Translations under genes and position numbers: made by a program
In this document: positions 8,228 to 16,678 of the stretch, piece after piece
Layout: the number at the start of each line of letters is the position of its first letter
How positions within the stretch are numbered: the stretch's first letter is position 1
The notes under the pieces: generated by a model
The model's input: the letters and a program-made list of their open reading frames with translations, nothing else
Told to the model about the DNA's origin: nothing
The model's database searches: none
From: Kaistia defluvii
GTDB taxonomy: Bacteria; Pseudomonadota; Alphaproteobacteria; Rhizobiales; Kaistiaceae
DNA length: 64,000 bases
Assembly (NCBI RefSeq): GCF_026343955.1
Contig: NZ_JAPKNI010000002.1
Location: forward strand, 310,001 to 374,000
Reading direction: 5' to 3'

Positions 8228-9550
8228 ATGACCAGCGCGCAGTATTCGAACAATCTCGAAGCCTTCTGGATGCCGTTCACGGCCAACCGCCAGTTCAAGC
8301 AGAACCCGCGCATGCTCGTCTCTGCGAAGGACATGCACTACACCTCGGCGGATGGTCGGCAGATCCTGGACGGCACGGCGGGCCTCTGGTGCGTCAATGC
8401 CGGCCACGGCCGTCCCAAGATCGTCGAGGCGGTGTCGAAGCAGGTCGCGGAACTCGACTATGCACCGGCCTTCCAGATGGGCCATCCCAAGGCCTTCGAA
8501 CTGGCGGCGCGCCTCGCGGCGATGATGCCGAAGCCGCTCGACCATGTGTTCTTCACCAATTCGGGTTCGGAATCGGTCGATACGGCGCTGAAGATCGCGC
8601 TTGCCTATCACCGCGCCAAGGGCAACGGCACCAAGTATCGCCTGCTCGGCCGCGAGCGTGGCTATCACGGCGTCGGCTTTGGCGGCATCTCGGTCGGCGG
8701 CATCTCCGGCAATCGCAAGACCTTCGGCACCATGCTGACCGGCGTCGATCACATCCGCCACACGCATGACCTGGCGCACAATGCCTTCACGCGCGGCCAG
8801 CCGGAATATGGCGCCGATTTCGCCGATGATCTGGAAAAGGTCATCGCGCTGCATGACGCGTCCAACATCGCGGCGCTGATCGTCGAGCCGGTCGCCTGCT
8901 CCACCGGCGTGCTGGTGCCGCCGAAGGGCTATCTGAAGCGCCTGCGCGAGATCTGCGACAAGCACGACATCCTGCTGATCTTCGACGAGGTCATCACCGG
9001 CTTCGGCCGCCTCGGCACCCCGTTCGCCGTTGATTATTTCGACGTCATCCCGGATCTCGTCACCACCGCCAAGGGCCTGACCAGTGGCGTGGTGCCGATG
9101 GGCGCCGTGTTCACGTCGAGCAAGATCTACGACGCCTTCATGAATGCGCCCGAGAACACGATCGAGCTATTCCACGGCTACACCTATTCGGCCCATCCGG
9201 TGGCCTGCGCCGCGGCGCTCGCCACGCTCGATGTCTATGCCGAGGAAGGCCTGCTCACCCGCGTCTCCGAGATCGCGCAATATTGGGAGGACGGGCTGCA
9301 CAGCCTGAAAGGCCTGCCGCATGTCATCGACATCCGCAATCTCGGCCTGATCGGCGCGATCGAGCTGGAGCCGATCCCGGGTGCGCCCACCAAGCGCGCC
9401 TTCCAGGCTTTCCTGAAGGCCTATGAGAGCAATCTGATGGTCCGCACGACCGGCGACATCATCGCCCTGTCGCCGCCGCTGATCATCGAGAAGAGCCATA
9501 TCGACGAGATCTTCGAAACGCTTTCGAGCGTGCTGAAGCAGATCGACTGA
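8228..9550 (+). CDS. Omega-amino acid--pyruvate aminotransferase (beta-alanine type)
   Basis: A 440-residue class III, PLP-dependent aminotransferase. Recognisable parts are the N-terminal NNLEAFWMPFTANRQFK, the glycine-rich FFTNSGSESVDTALK, the PLP aspartate in LLIFDEVITGFGR, and the Schiff-base lysine in TTAKGLTSGV. This group transfers the amino group of beta-alanine or 3-aminoisobutyrate to pyruvate, giving malonate or methylmalonate semialdehyde. An in-frame ATG at 8210 is an alternative start; each has a moderate ribosome-binding site. mmsA follows after 17 bp, supporting sequential function. Confidence 0.92.
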   Translation: MTSAQYSNNLEAFWMPFTANRQFKQNPRMLVSAKDMHYTSADGRQILDGTAGLWCVNAGHGRPKIVEAVSKQVAELDYAPAFQMGHPKAFELAARLAAMMPKPLDHVFFTNSGSESVDTALKIALAYHRAKGNGTKYRLLGRERGYHGVGFGGISVGGISGNRKTFGTMLTGVDHIRHTHDLAHNAFTRGQPEYGADFADDLEKVIALHDASNIAALIVEPVACSTGVLVPPKGYLKRLREICDKHDILLIFDEVITGFGRLGTPFAVDYFDVIPDLVTTAKGLTSGVVPMGAVFTSSKIYDAFMNAPENTIELFHGYTYSAHPVACAAALATLDVYAEEGLLTRVSEIAQYWEDGLHSLKGLPHVIDIRNLGLIGAIELEPIPGAPTKRAFQAFLKAYESNLMVRTTGDIIALSPPLIIEKSHIDEIFETLSSVLKQID

Positions 9551-9567
9551 GGCTCGTGGAGGAAATC

Positions 9568-11076
9568 ATGGACGCCATCGCCTTGAATACCATCACCAAT
9601 CTCGTCGGCGGCAAGCCGTCGCCCTCGACGTCGACCCGCAGCCAGCCGGTCTACAATCCCGCGACCGGCGAGCCGTCCGCGACGCTGCCGCTTTCGACCG
9701 CGGCCGAGCTCGACGCCGCCGTCGCCTCGGCCAAGGCGGCGTTTCCGGCCTGGGCCGATACGCCGCCGATGAAGCGCGCCCGCGTGATGTTCAAGTTCAA
9801 GGACCTGCTGGAACAGAACGCCGACCGGATCGCGCGCGCCATCTCGGCCGAGCACGGCAAGACGCATGACGATGCGCTCGGCGAAGTGCAGCGCGGCCTC
9901 GAAGTGGTCGAGTTCGCCTGCGGCATCCCGCATCTGCTCAAGGGGGAATATTCGAAGAATGTCGGTCCCGCGATCGACACCTATTCCGATCGCCAGGCGC
10001 TCGGCGTCGTCGCTGGAATCACGCCGTTCAACTTCCCCTGCATGGTGCCGCTCTGGATGTATCCGGTCGCGATCGCCTGCGGCAACACCTTCATCCTGAA
10101 GCCCTCGGAGCGCGATCCGGGCGCCGCCATGCTGGTGGCCGAACTCCTGCATGAGGCCGGCCTGCCCGCCGGCGTGCTGAACGTCGTGCATGGCGACAAG
10201 GAAGTCGTCGACGCGATCCTGCATCATCCCGACATCAAGGCCGTCTCCTTCGTCGGGTCGACGCCGATCGCGCAATATGTCTATGCGACCGGAACGGCGG
10301 CCGGAAAGCGCGTCCAGGCGCTGGGCGGCGCCAAGAACCACATGGTCGTCATGCCGGACGCCGACATGGACAAGGTGGCCGACGCGCTCATGGGGGCGGG
10401 CTATGGCTCGGCCGGCGAGCGCTGCATGGCCGTGTCGGTGGCGGTTCCCGTCGGCCAGAAGACGGCGGACGCGCTGATCGAGACGCTGGCGCCACGCGTG
10501 CGCGCGCTGAAGATCGGCCCGGCGACCGACCGCGACGCCGAGATGGGGCCGCTGGTCACGAAGCAGCACATGGAAAAGGTGCTCGGCTATATCGACAAGG
10601 GCGTGGCCGAAGGCGCCAAGCTGGTCGTGGATGGCCGCGGCTTCAAGCTCCAGGGCTACGAGAACGGCTACTTCGTCGGTGGCACGCTTTTTGATCATGT
10701 GGACAAGGACATGACGATCTACCGCGAGGAGATCTTCGGTCCCGTGCTCTCCGTGCTCCGGGCGAACTCCTATGCCGATGCCCTCGAACTCATCAATGCC
10801 CACGAATTCGGCAATGGCACCGCGATCTTCACCCGCGATGGCGACGCCGCGCGCTCCTTCGCCGACAAGGTCGAGGCCGGCATGGTCGGCATCAACGTGC
10901 CGATTCCGGTTCCCGTCGCCTATCATTCCTTCGGCGGCTGGAAGCGGTCGATCTTCGGCGACCACGCCATCTACGGACCGGAGGGCGTCCATTTCTACAC
11001 CCGTCTGAAGACGGTGACGACGCGCTGGCCGGACGGGATCAAGTCCGGTGCGGTGTTCAATTTCCCGACGATGTGA
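9568..11076 (+). CDS. mmsA: CoA-acylating methylmalonate-semialdehyde dehydrogenase
   Basis: A 502-residue aldehyde dehydrogenase of the MMSDH group. It oxidatively decarboxylates malonate or methylmalonate semialdehyde with NAD+ and CoA to acetyl- or propionyl-CoA. Visible motifs are ITPFNFPCMVPLWM in the cofactor region, FVGSTPIAQYVYATG, and the catalytic cysteine in GSAGERCMAVS. The start at 9568 follows GTGGAGGAAATC, which supplies the ribosome-binding site; the upstream GTG would include that site. It directly follows the aminotransferase and completes conversion of the carbon skeleton from uracil or thymine. Confidence 0.95.
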   Translation: MDAIALNTITNLVGGKPSPSTSTRSQPVYNPATGEPSATLPLSTAAELDAAVASAKAAFPAWADTPPMKRARVMFKFKDLLEQNADRIARAISAEHGKTHDDALGEVQRGLEVVEFACGIPHLLKGEYSKNVGPAIDTYSDRQALGVVAGITPFNFPCMVPLWMYPVAIACGNTFILKPSERDPGAAMLVAELLHEAGLPAGVLNVVHGDKEVVDAILHHPDIKAVSFVGSTPIAQYVYATGTAAGKRVQALGGAKNHMVVMPDADMDKVADALMGAGYGSAGERCMAVSVAVPVGQKTADALIETLAPRVRALKIGPATDRDAEMGPLVTKQHMEKVLGYIDKGVAEGAKLVVDGRGFKLQGYENGYFVGGTLFDHVDKDMTIYREEIFGPVLSVLRANSYADALELINAHEFGNGTAIFTRDGDAARSFADKVEAGMVGINVPIPVPVAYHSFGGWKRSIFGDHAIYGPEGVHFYTRLKTVTTRWPDGIKSGAVFNFPTM

Positions 11077-11231
11077 CGCTAAAGTGTTGTCGGGACAGAA
11101 TCTTGTTGCCGCGATCCCTGCTTCGTCGGGGACGCATCCGGCCGGCGCCTTTTCCGGCTGGATGCGACGCGGGAGTGTCCCGGCTCTGACCGTAACCACG
11201 GCTGAAAGCCTTCCTGTAGAGAGATGAACGC

Positions 11232-12482
11232 ATGACTGGCCCGACCGACAATCTCCGCATCAATGGCGAGCGCCTTTGGGAAAGCTTGATGGAGATGGCC
11301 AAGGTCGGGCCGGGAATTGCCGGCGGCAACAACCGCCAGACGCTGACCGATGCCGATGCCGAGGGCCGCGACCTGTTCAAGTCCTGGTGCGAGGCGGCCG
11401 GCATGACTCTGGGCGTCGACAAGATGGGCAGCATGTTTGCCGTCCGTCCCGGCACGGATCCGGACGCGCTGCCGGTCTATATGGGCAGCCATCTCGATAC
11501 CCAGCCGACCGGCGGCAAGTATGACGGCGTGCTGGGCGTCCTGGCGGGGCTGGAGGTCGTCCGCAGCCTCAACGATCTCGGCATCCGGACCAGGCATCCG
11601 GTCGCCATCGCCAACTGGACCAATGAGGAGGGCGCGCGCTTCGCTCCCGCCATGCTGGCCTCCGGCGTGTTCGCCGGCGCGCTGACGCTCGATTACGCCT
11701 ATGAACGCAGGGATCCCGAAGGCAAGACCTTCGGCGACGAGCTGAAGCGGATCGGCTGGGTCGGCGACGAGGAAGTCGGCGCGCGCAAGATGCACGCCTA
11801 TTTCGAGTATCACATCGAACAGGGCCCGATCCTCGAGGCTGAAGCGAAGCAGATCGGCGTGGTCACGCACTGCCAGGGCCTCTGGTGGCTGGAGGTGACC
11901 CTGACCGGCCGCGAGGCGCATACCGGTTCGACGCCGATGAACCTCCGCGTCAATGCCGGCCTCGCCATGGCGCGCATCCTCGAGATGGTCCAGGCCGTGG
12001 CGATGGACAATCAGCCAGGCGCCGTGGGCGGCGTCGGCCAGGTCAATTTCACGCCCAATTCGCGCAACGTGCTGCCGGGCAAGGTTGTGTTTACCATCGA
12101 CATCCGGACGCCCGACCTCGCCAAGCTGAATGCCATGCGCGCCCGCATCGAAGCGGAAGCCGCCGGGATCGCCGAGGCGCTGGGGGTCGGCTGCGCCATC
12201 GAGGCCGTCGGCCATTTCGACCCCGTGACCTTCGATCCGACGCTGGTCGGACGCGTGCGCGGCGCTGCCGAACGGCTCGGCTACAGCCACGCCGACATCA
12301 TCTCGGGTGCGGGCCACGACGCCTGCTGGACGGCGAAGGTCGCGCCGACCACCATGATTTTCTGTCCCTGCGTCGGCGGTCTGTCGCATAATGAGGCCGA
12401 GGAAATCAGTCCGGAATGGGCGTCGGCGGGTGCCGACGTGCTGCTGCACGCCGTGCTGGAGACTGCCGAGATCGCCGGCTAG
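11232..12482 (+). CDS. M20-family Zn-dependent amidohydrolase, N-carbamoyl-beta-amino acid amidase
   Basis: A 416-residue metal hydrolase of the HyuC/allantoate amidohydrolase group. Metal-binding motifs are visible: GSHLDTQPTGGKYDG (His, Asp), NEEGARF (Glu), the histidine of EYHIEQGP, and GAGHDACWT (His). The TGREAHTGSTPM segment marks the dimerisation domain. The group includes beta-ureidopropionase, N-carbamoyl-amino acid hydrolases and allantoate amidohydrolase. Neighbouring dihydropyrimidinase and preTA make release of beta-alanine and NH3/CO2 from N-carbamoyl-beta-alanine the likely job. The start at 11232 leaves a 155-bp gap after mmsA. Confidence 0.9.
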   Translation: MTGPTDNLRINGERLWESLMEMAKVGPGIAGGNNRQTLTDADAEGRDLFKSWCEAAGMTLGVDKMGSMFAVRPGTDPDALPVYMGSHLDTQPTGGKYDGVLGVLAGLEVVRSLNDLGIRTRHPVAIANWTNEEGARFAPAMLASGVFAGALTLDYAYERRDPEGKTFGDELKRIGWVGDEEVGARKMHAYFEYHIEQGPILEAEAKQIGVVTHCQGLWWLEVTLTGREAHTGSTPMNLRVNAGLAMARILEMVQAVAMDNQPGAVGGVGQVNFTPNSRNVLPGKVVFTIDIRTPDLAKLNAMRARIEAEAAGIAEALGVGCAIEAVGHFDPVTFDPTLVGRVRGAAERLGYSHADIISGAGHDACWTAKVAPTTMIFCPCVGGLSHNEAEEISPEWASAGADVLLHAVLETAEIAG

Positions 12483-12483
12483 G

Positions 12484-12584
12484 GCGTTTTCGAGCGAAGT
12501 GGATTCCGGTTCGCGTGAAGAAAACGCGACCCGTCAGGGTGTTAGAGCCCTTCCCCGTTCAACGAAACGGCGAAAGGCTCTAAC
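12484..12584. repeat. Composite intergenic palindromic repeat
   Basis: Two adjoining imperfect palindromes fill most of the gap between the amidohydrolase and dihydropyrimidinase genes. The first (12484-12527) runs from GCGTTTTCGAGCGAAGTGG to AAGAAAACGC. The second (12541-12584) begins GTTAGAGCC and ends GGCTCTAAC with an inner CCGTT/AACGG pair. The first module recurs at 17835-17878. Such elements are widespread between genes in Hyphomicrobiales genomes; their function is not established. Confidence 0.8.
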
Positions 12585-12644
12585 CTCCGGCACAAGAACA
12601 AAAAGGCTGGCAAAGTCGGCCGAGAGACCAGAGGGAATTTCACC

Positions 12645-14102
12645 ATGTCGACGGTTATCAAGGGCGGAACGATCGTGGCGGCGGACCGCAGCTACGAAGC
12701 CGACATCCTCATCGAAGGCGAGACCATCCAGGCCATCGGGCCGGATCTCTCCGGCGATACGGTGGTGGATGCGTCGGGCGCCTACATCATCCCCGGCGGC
12801 ATCGATCCGCACACCCATCTGGAAATGCCCTTCATGGGCACGACGGCGGCCGAAACCTGGGAAAGCGGCACCTTCGCCGCCCTTTCCGGCGGCACCACCA
12901 CCGTGGTCGACTTCGTCATTCCGGGCGAAGCCGGCATGCTGGCCGCGCTTGAGGAATGGGAAGGCCGCGCCACCCGGCAGGCGTCTTCTGACTATTCCTA
13001 CCACATGTGCGTCACCGGCTGGTCGCAGAAGCACTTTGAAGACATGGCCAAGGTGGTCGATCGCGGCATCAATACCTTCAAGCACTTCATGGCCTATAAG
13101 GGCGCGCTGATGGTGAATGACGACGAGATGTTCGCGTCGTTCCAGCGTTGTGCGGCGCTTGGCGCCTTGCCGCTGGTGCATGCCGAGAACGGCGACATCG
13201 TCGCGGCGCTGCAGCAGAAATATCTCTCCGAAGGCACGACTGGACCGGAAGGCCACGCCTTTTCGCGCCCGCCGGAAGTCGAGGGTGAGGCGACCAACCG
13301 CGCCATCATGATCGCCGACGCAGCCGGCGTGCCGGTTTATATCGTCCATGTCTCCTGCGAGCAGAGCCACGAGGCGATCCGCCGGGCCCGGCAGAAGGGC
13401 ATGCGCGTCTATGGCGAGCCGCTGATCCAGCACCTGACGCTCGACGAGGGCGAATATTTCAACCGCGACTGGGACTATGCCGCCCGCCGTGTGATGTCGC
13501 CGCCCTTCCGCAACAAGATCCACCAGGACAGCCTCTGGGCGGGCCTCGCCGCCGGGTCGTTGCAGGTGGTCGCCACCGACCATTGCGCCTTCACCACCGA
13601 GCAGAAGCGCTTCGGCCTCGGCAATTTCGCCAAGATCCCGAACGGCACCGGCGGCGTCGAGGACAGGCTATCCGTGCTCTGGACCAGGGGCGTCGAAACC
13701 GGCCGGCTGACGCCGAACGAGTTCGTCGCCGCGACCTCGACCAATATCGCGCAGATCCTCAACATCTACCCGCAGAAGGGCGCGATCCTGCCCGGGTCGG
13801 ACGCCGATCTCGTCGTCTGGGATCCCAAGCTTTCGAAGACGATTTCCGCCGCCAACCAGAAATCCATCATCGATTACAATGTCTTCGAGGGTTTCACCGT
13901 CAACGGCCTGCCGCGCTACACGCTGTCGCGCGGCGAGATCGTCTGGGCCGACGGGCAGAATTCGCAGCCCCAGCCCGGCCGCGGCAAGTTCATCAGGCGC
14001 AAGCCGTTCCCGGCGGTCAACGCCGCCCTTTCGAAGTGGAAGGAAGTGACGGCGCCGCGCGCCGTGACCCGCTCGCCCGAGCATATGCCGATCGGCGTTT
14101 GA
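12645..14102 (+). CDS. hydA: Dihydropyrimidinase
   Basis: A 485-residue cyclic amidohydrolase that opens dihydrouracil or dihydrothymine to the N-carbamoyl-beta-amino acid. Binuclear metal ligands are visible: the HxH of IDPHTHLEMP near residue 60, the bridging lysine (carbamylated in the family) in FKHFMAYKGALM, histidines in LVHAENGD and YIVHVSCEQ, and the aspartate in ATDHCAF. Length and motifs match bacterial dihydropyrimidinase and D-hydantoinase. preTA and the amidohydrolase in the same locus favour pyrimidine catabolism. The ABC ATPase gene starts 7 bp after the stop, so catalysis and transport are co-transcribed. Confidence 0.95.
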   Translation: MSTVIKGGTIVAADRSYEADILIEGETIQAIGPDLSGDTVVDASGAYIIPGGIDPHTHLEMPFMGTTAAETWESGTFAALSGGTTTVVDFVIPGEAGMLAALEEWEGRATRQASSDYSYHMCVTGWSQKHFEDMAKVVDRGINTFKHFMAYKGALMVNDDEMFASFQRCAALGALPLVHAENGDIVAALQQKYLSEGTTGPEGHAFSRPPEVEGEATNRAIMIADAAGVPVYIVHVSCEQSHEAIRRARQKGMRVYGEPLIQHLTLDEGEYFNRDWDYAARRVMSPPFRNKIHQDSLWAGLAAGSLQVVATDHCAFTTEQKRFGLGNFAKIPNGTGGVEDRLSVLWTRGVETGRLTPNEFVAATSTNIAQILNIYPQKGAILPGSDADLVVWDPKLSKTISAANQKSIIDYNVFEGFTVNGLPRYTLSRGEIVWADGQNSQPQPGRGKFIRRKPFPAVNAALSKWKEVTAPRAVTRSPEHMPIGV

Positions 14103-14109
14103 GGCGGGG

Positions 14110-14949
14110 ATGAGCGCCGTGTTCCAGCCTTACGAGGAAAGAGCCGACGATCAGCCAGCCGCCGGAAACGCCGCATCCGTCATCGATATCCGGGGGCTCT
14201 CGCTCACCTTCGAGACGAATGACGGGCCGGTCCAGGCGCTGTCCAACATCGATCTCGATGTGAGGCGGGGCGATTTCGTCTCGTTCATCGGGCCTTCGGG
14301 TTGCGGCAAGACCACGCTGCTCAGGGTCATCGCCGATCTCGAGCAGCCGACCGGCGGGTCCATCACGGTCAATGGCGTGTCGCCGGAGGAGGCGCGGCAG
14401 GCCCGCGCCTATGGCTATGTCTTTCAGGCGGCAGCACTTTATCCCTGGCGCACCATCGCCAGGAACGTCGCTCTGCCGCTCGAGATCATGGGCCTGCCCA
14501 GGGCTGAGCGGGAGCGGCGGATCGCCGACAACCTCGCGCTGGTCAACCTTGCCGGCTTCGAGAAGAAATATCCCTGGCAGCTTTCCGGCGGCATGCAGCA
14601 GCGCGCCTCGATCGCCCGCGCGCTCGCGGTCGAGCCCGAGCTTCTGCTCATGGACGAACCCTTTGGCGCGCTTGACGAAATCGTCCGGGACCATCTGAAC
14701 GAGCAACTGCTGAAGCTCTGGGCGAAGACGCAGAAGACCGTCGTCTTCGTCACCCATTCGATCCCCGAGGCCGTCTTTCTTTCGACCAAGATCGTCGTGA
14801 TGTCGCCGCGCCCGGGCCGCGTCACCGACATCATCGATTGCGGCTTTCCCCGCGACCGGACGCTCGACATCCGCGAGACGCCGGAATTCCTGGAGGTCGC
14901 CGCCCGCGTCCGCAACGGTCTCAGGGCAGGGCACTCCTATGAGGACTGA
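14110..14949 (+). CDS. ABC transporter ATP-binding protein, SsuB/ThiZ type
   Basis: A 279-residue ATPase of the nitrate/sulfonate/taurine-type importers. Motifs in order: Walker A GPSGCGKTT, Q-loop YVFQAAALYPW, signature QLSGGMQQR, Walker B LLLMDEPFGALDE, and the H-loop VTHSIPEAVF. It should power the two permeases at 15505 and 16679 together with the binding protein at 17920. It begins 7 bp after dihydropyrimidinase and is cut off from the permeases by a cupin gene on the opposite strand. A pyrimidine or hydropyrimidine solute is inferred from this coupling. Confidence 0.9.
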   Translation: MSAVFQPYEERADDQPAAGNAASVIDIRGLSLTFETNDGPVQALSNIDLDVRRGDFVSFIGPSGCGKTTLLRVIADLEQPTGGSITVNGVSPEEARQARAYGYVFQAAALYPWRTIARNVALPLEIMGLPRAERERRIADNLALVNLAGFEKKYPWQLSGGMQQRASIARALAVEPELLLMDEPFGALDEIVRDHLNEQLLKLWAKTQKTVVFVTHSIPEAVFLSTKIVVMSPRPGRVTDIIDCGFPRDRTLDIRETPEFLEVAARVRNGLRAGHSYED

Positions 14950-14968
14950 CGTAGCGAGAACCGCCGGT

Positions 14969-15003
14969 GAGGGGGTTAACGCGCCCGGCGCGTGTAAACC
15001 CTC
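14969..15003. terminator. Hairpin between convergent ATPase and cupin genes
   Basis: An imperfect stem joins GAGGG plus GTTAACGCGCC to the later GGCGCGTGTAAACCCTC, with a small bulge. It sits between the ends of two convergent genes and may terminate both. No U-run is visible, so this is a tentative call. Confidence 0.45.
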
Positions 15004-15016
15004 CGTTATCCTTCCG

Positions 15017-15436
15017 TCAGCGCGGCACCAGGCATTCCAGCTCCGGCAGCGGGACGACGCTTTCCTGTTCGTTCGGATCGGTGCGGGCGATGACCGCGAC
15101 GCAGGGTTCCGTCCCGCGATTGGCGGCGAGATGCGGCATGTCGGCGGGGATGTAGAACATCTCGCCCGCCTTGACGACGACATGGCTTTCCAGCCGCTCG
15201 CCGAACCAGGTCTCGGCTTTGCCGGCGATCACATAGATCGCGGTCTCGTGGTGCTCGTGCTTGTGAGCGCTGGCGCGGCCGCCGGGCGGGATGGTGAGCA
15301 GCACCATGCACAGGCCGGTCGAGCCGACCGACTGGGCGGAGATGCCCTCGAGATAGGAAAAGCCCTGCTTGCCGGCATAGGCCTCGTTGGGTCGGATGAT
15401 CCGGCAGGTCGGCCGGGTCGCGGTCGTGGTGCTCAT
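15017..15436 (-). CDS. Single-domain cupin protein
   Basis: A small (139-residue) cytoplasmic cupin. Motif 1 is HKHEHHETAIYVIAG, with histidine and glutamate metal ligands; motif 2 is GEMFYIPADMPHLAANRG with the last histidine. No DNA-binding domain is present. The start at 15436 is preceded by GAGGGGAACCCC and removes an unrelated upstream extension. It is transcribed against the surrounding operon, with its promoter facing the permease at 15505. It could be an enzyme such as an isomerase or aminohydrolase, or a small-molecule binder. The exact function is unknown. Confidence 0.85.
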   Translation of the reverse strand: MSTTTATRPTCRIIRPNEAYAGKQGFSYLEGISAQSVGSTGLCMVLLTIPPGGRASAHKHEHHETAIYVIAGKAETWFGERLESHVVVKAGEMFYIPADMPHLAANRGTEPCVAVIARTDPNEQESVVPLPELECLVPR

Positions 15437-15504
15437 TGGGGTTCCCCTCGGCTGGTCGCGTCGCTGCGGGATCGTCGCGGGATATATGGGGAGGGGCTCG
15501 CGGC

Positions 15505-16437
15505 ATGACCACGCTCGCCGTCCCAGCACCCCGCCCGCTGAAGAAGCCCGGCCAGGTCTTTCCGGTGATGGTCGTCGTCGTCGCCATCCTCGCCATCTGG
15601 TATGTCGGCGCGTTCTTCCTGAATGCGCAGCTGGCGCGCGATGCCTTCGCCCGGCAGAAGGTCGAGCCGACCCTCGGCCAGATGATCGGCGCCACCTATT
15701 CGATGGAGCGTCCGCTGCTGCCGGCGCCGCACCAGGTCGCGACCGAGCTCTGGAAGAGCACGACCGGCTATGCCATCAACTCCAAGCGCAGCCTCGTCTA
15801 TCACGGCTGGGTGACGCTCTCGGCGACGCTCGCCGGCTTTGTCATCGGCACGCTGCTCGGCCTGCTGCTCGCCGTCGGCATCGTGCATGTGTCGAGTCTC
15901 GACAAGAGCCTGATGCCCTGGGTCGTCGCCTCGCAGACCATCCCCATCGTCGCGATCGCGCCGATGATCGTCGTCGTCGGCTACAACCTCATGAACGGCC
16001 AGCTCGGCCTCTCGACCGATACGTCGCGCTTCCTCGCCAAGGCGATGATCTCGACCTACCTGTCCTTCTTCCCGATCACGGTCGGCATGGTGAAGGGGCT
16101 GCGCTCGCCCGATCCGATGCATCTCGACCTGATGCGGACCTATTCGGCGACGGGCTGGCAGGCCTTCTGGAAGCTGCGCTTCCCGGCCTCGCTGCCCTAT
16201 CTGTTCACCTCGATGCAGATCGCCATCGCGATCAGCCTGGTCGGCGCCATTGTCGGCGAATTGCCGACCGGCGCGGCGGCGGGCCTCGGCGCGCGGCTGC
16301 TGGCCGGCTCGTACTATGGCCAGACGGTGCAGATCTGGGCGGCGCTTCTCGCCGCCTCGATCCTCGCCGCCGTGCTGGTGGCGATCGTTGGCTATGCCAA
16401 CCGGCTGGTCGTGCGGCGAATGGGGATGGCGCGATGA
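15505..16437 (+). CDS. ABC transporter permease, ThiX/SsuC type (first)
   Basis: A 310-residue inner-membrane permease with about six helices, of the BPD_transp_1 family found in thiamine-precursor, nitrate and sulfonate importers. A helix starts near residue 20 (FPVMVVVVAILAIWYVGAF). The coupling loop is LMRTYSATGWQAFWKLRFP. The start at 15505 follows GGGGAGGGGCTCG. Its stop overlaps an ATGA at 16434, which would normally couple it to the next permease, but a repeat block now separates the two. It should pair with the 16679 permease as a heterodimeric channel. Confidence 0.9.
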   Translation: MTTLAVPAPRPLKKPGQVFPVMVVVVAILAIWYVGAFFLNAQLARDAFARQKVEPTLGQMIGATYSMERPLLPAPHQVATELWKSTTGYAINSKRSLVYHGWVTLSATLAGFVIGTLLGLLLAVGIVHVSSLDKSLMPWVVASQTIPIVAIAPMIVVVGYNLMNGQLGLSTDTSRFLAKAMISTYLSFFPITVGMVKGLRSPDPMHLDLMRTYSATGWQAFWKLRFPASLPYLFTSMQIAIAISLVGAIVGELPTGAAAGLGARLLAGSYYGQTVQIWAALLAASILAAVLVAIVGYANRLVVRRMGMAR

Positions 16438-16678
16438 ACGATGGCGTCCGCAAAACCCAAGCAAGCAAGACCCTTACCCAACCCTCTCCCGCGAGCGGGA
16501 GAGGGCTCTTTCCAGCCGGACGAAGCGCGGATCGCTCCCTCGCCCACTTGCGGGAGAGGGCGGGGGTGAGGGGCTTTCTTTCCTTCCCCCAAGCCGCCCG
16601 CAAGTTCGAAGCATGCAGGACCCTCAGAAAGCCCTCTCCCGCAAGCGGGCGAGGGCCTGAGCACGCGGAGGGCCGGTC
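16438..16678. repeat. Block of CCCTCTCCCGC palindromic repeats inside the importer operon
   Basis: Three palindromic units lie here: 16482-16505, about 16536-16574 and 16632-16655. Each has arms of the form CCCTCTCCCGC / GCGGGAGAGGG. They occupy the whole gap between two permease genes that would be expected to overlap. An 82-codon open frame from 16434 to 16682 runs through the block, but its middle is encoded by the repeats and is probably not a real protein. Confidence 0.8.

Noticed and set aside
9421-11199. 592-codon minus-strand frame opposite mmsA
   Set aside because: It is the mirror of a clear dehydrogenase gene; composition and lack of motifs show a shadow.
16482-16655. Regularly placed palindromes considered as a CRISPR array
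   Set aside because: Units differ in length and spacing, are also found singly elsewhere, and no cas gene is in the window.
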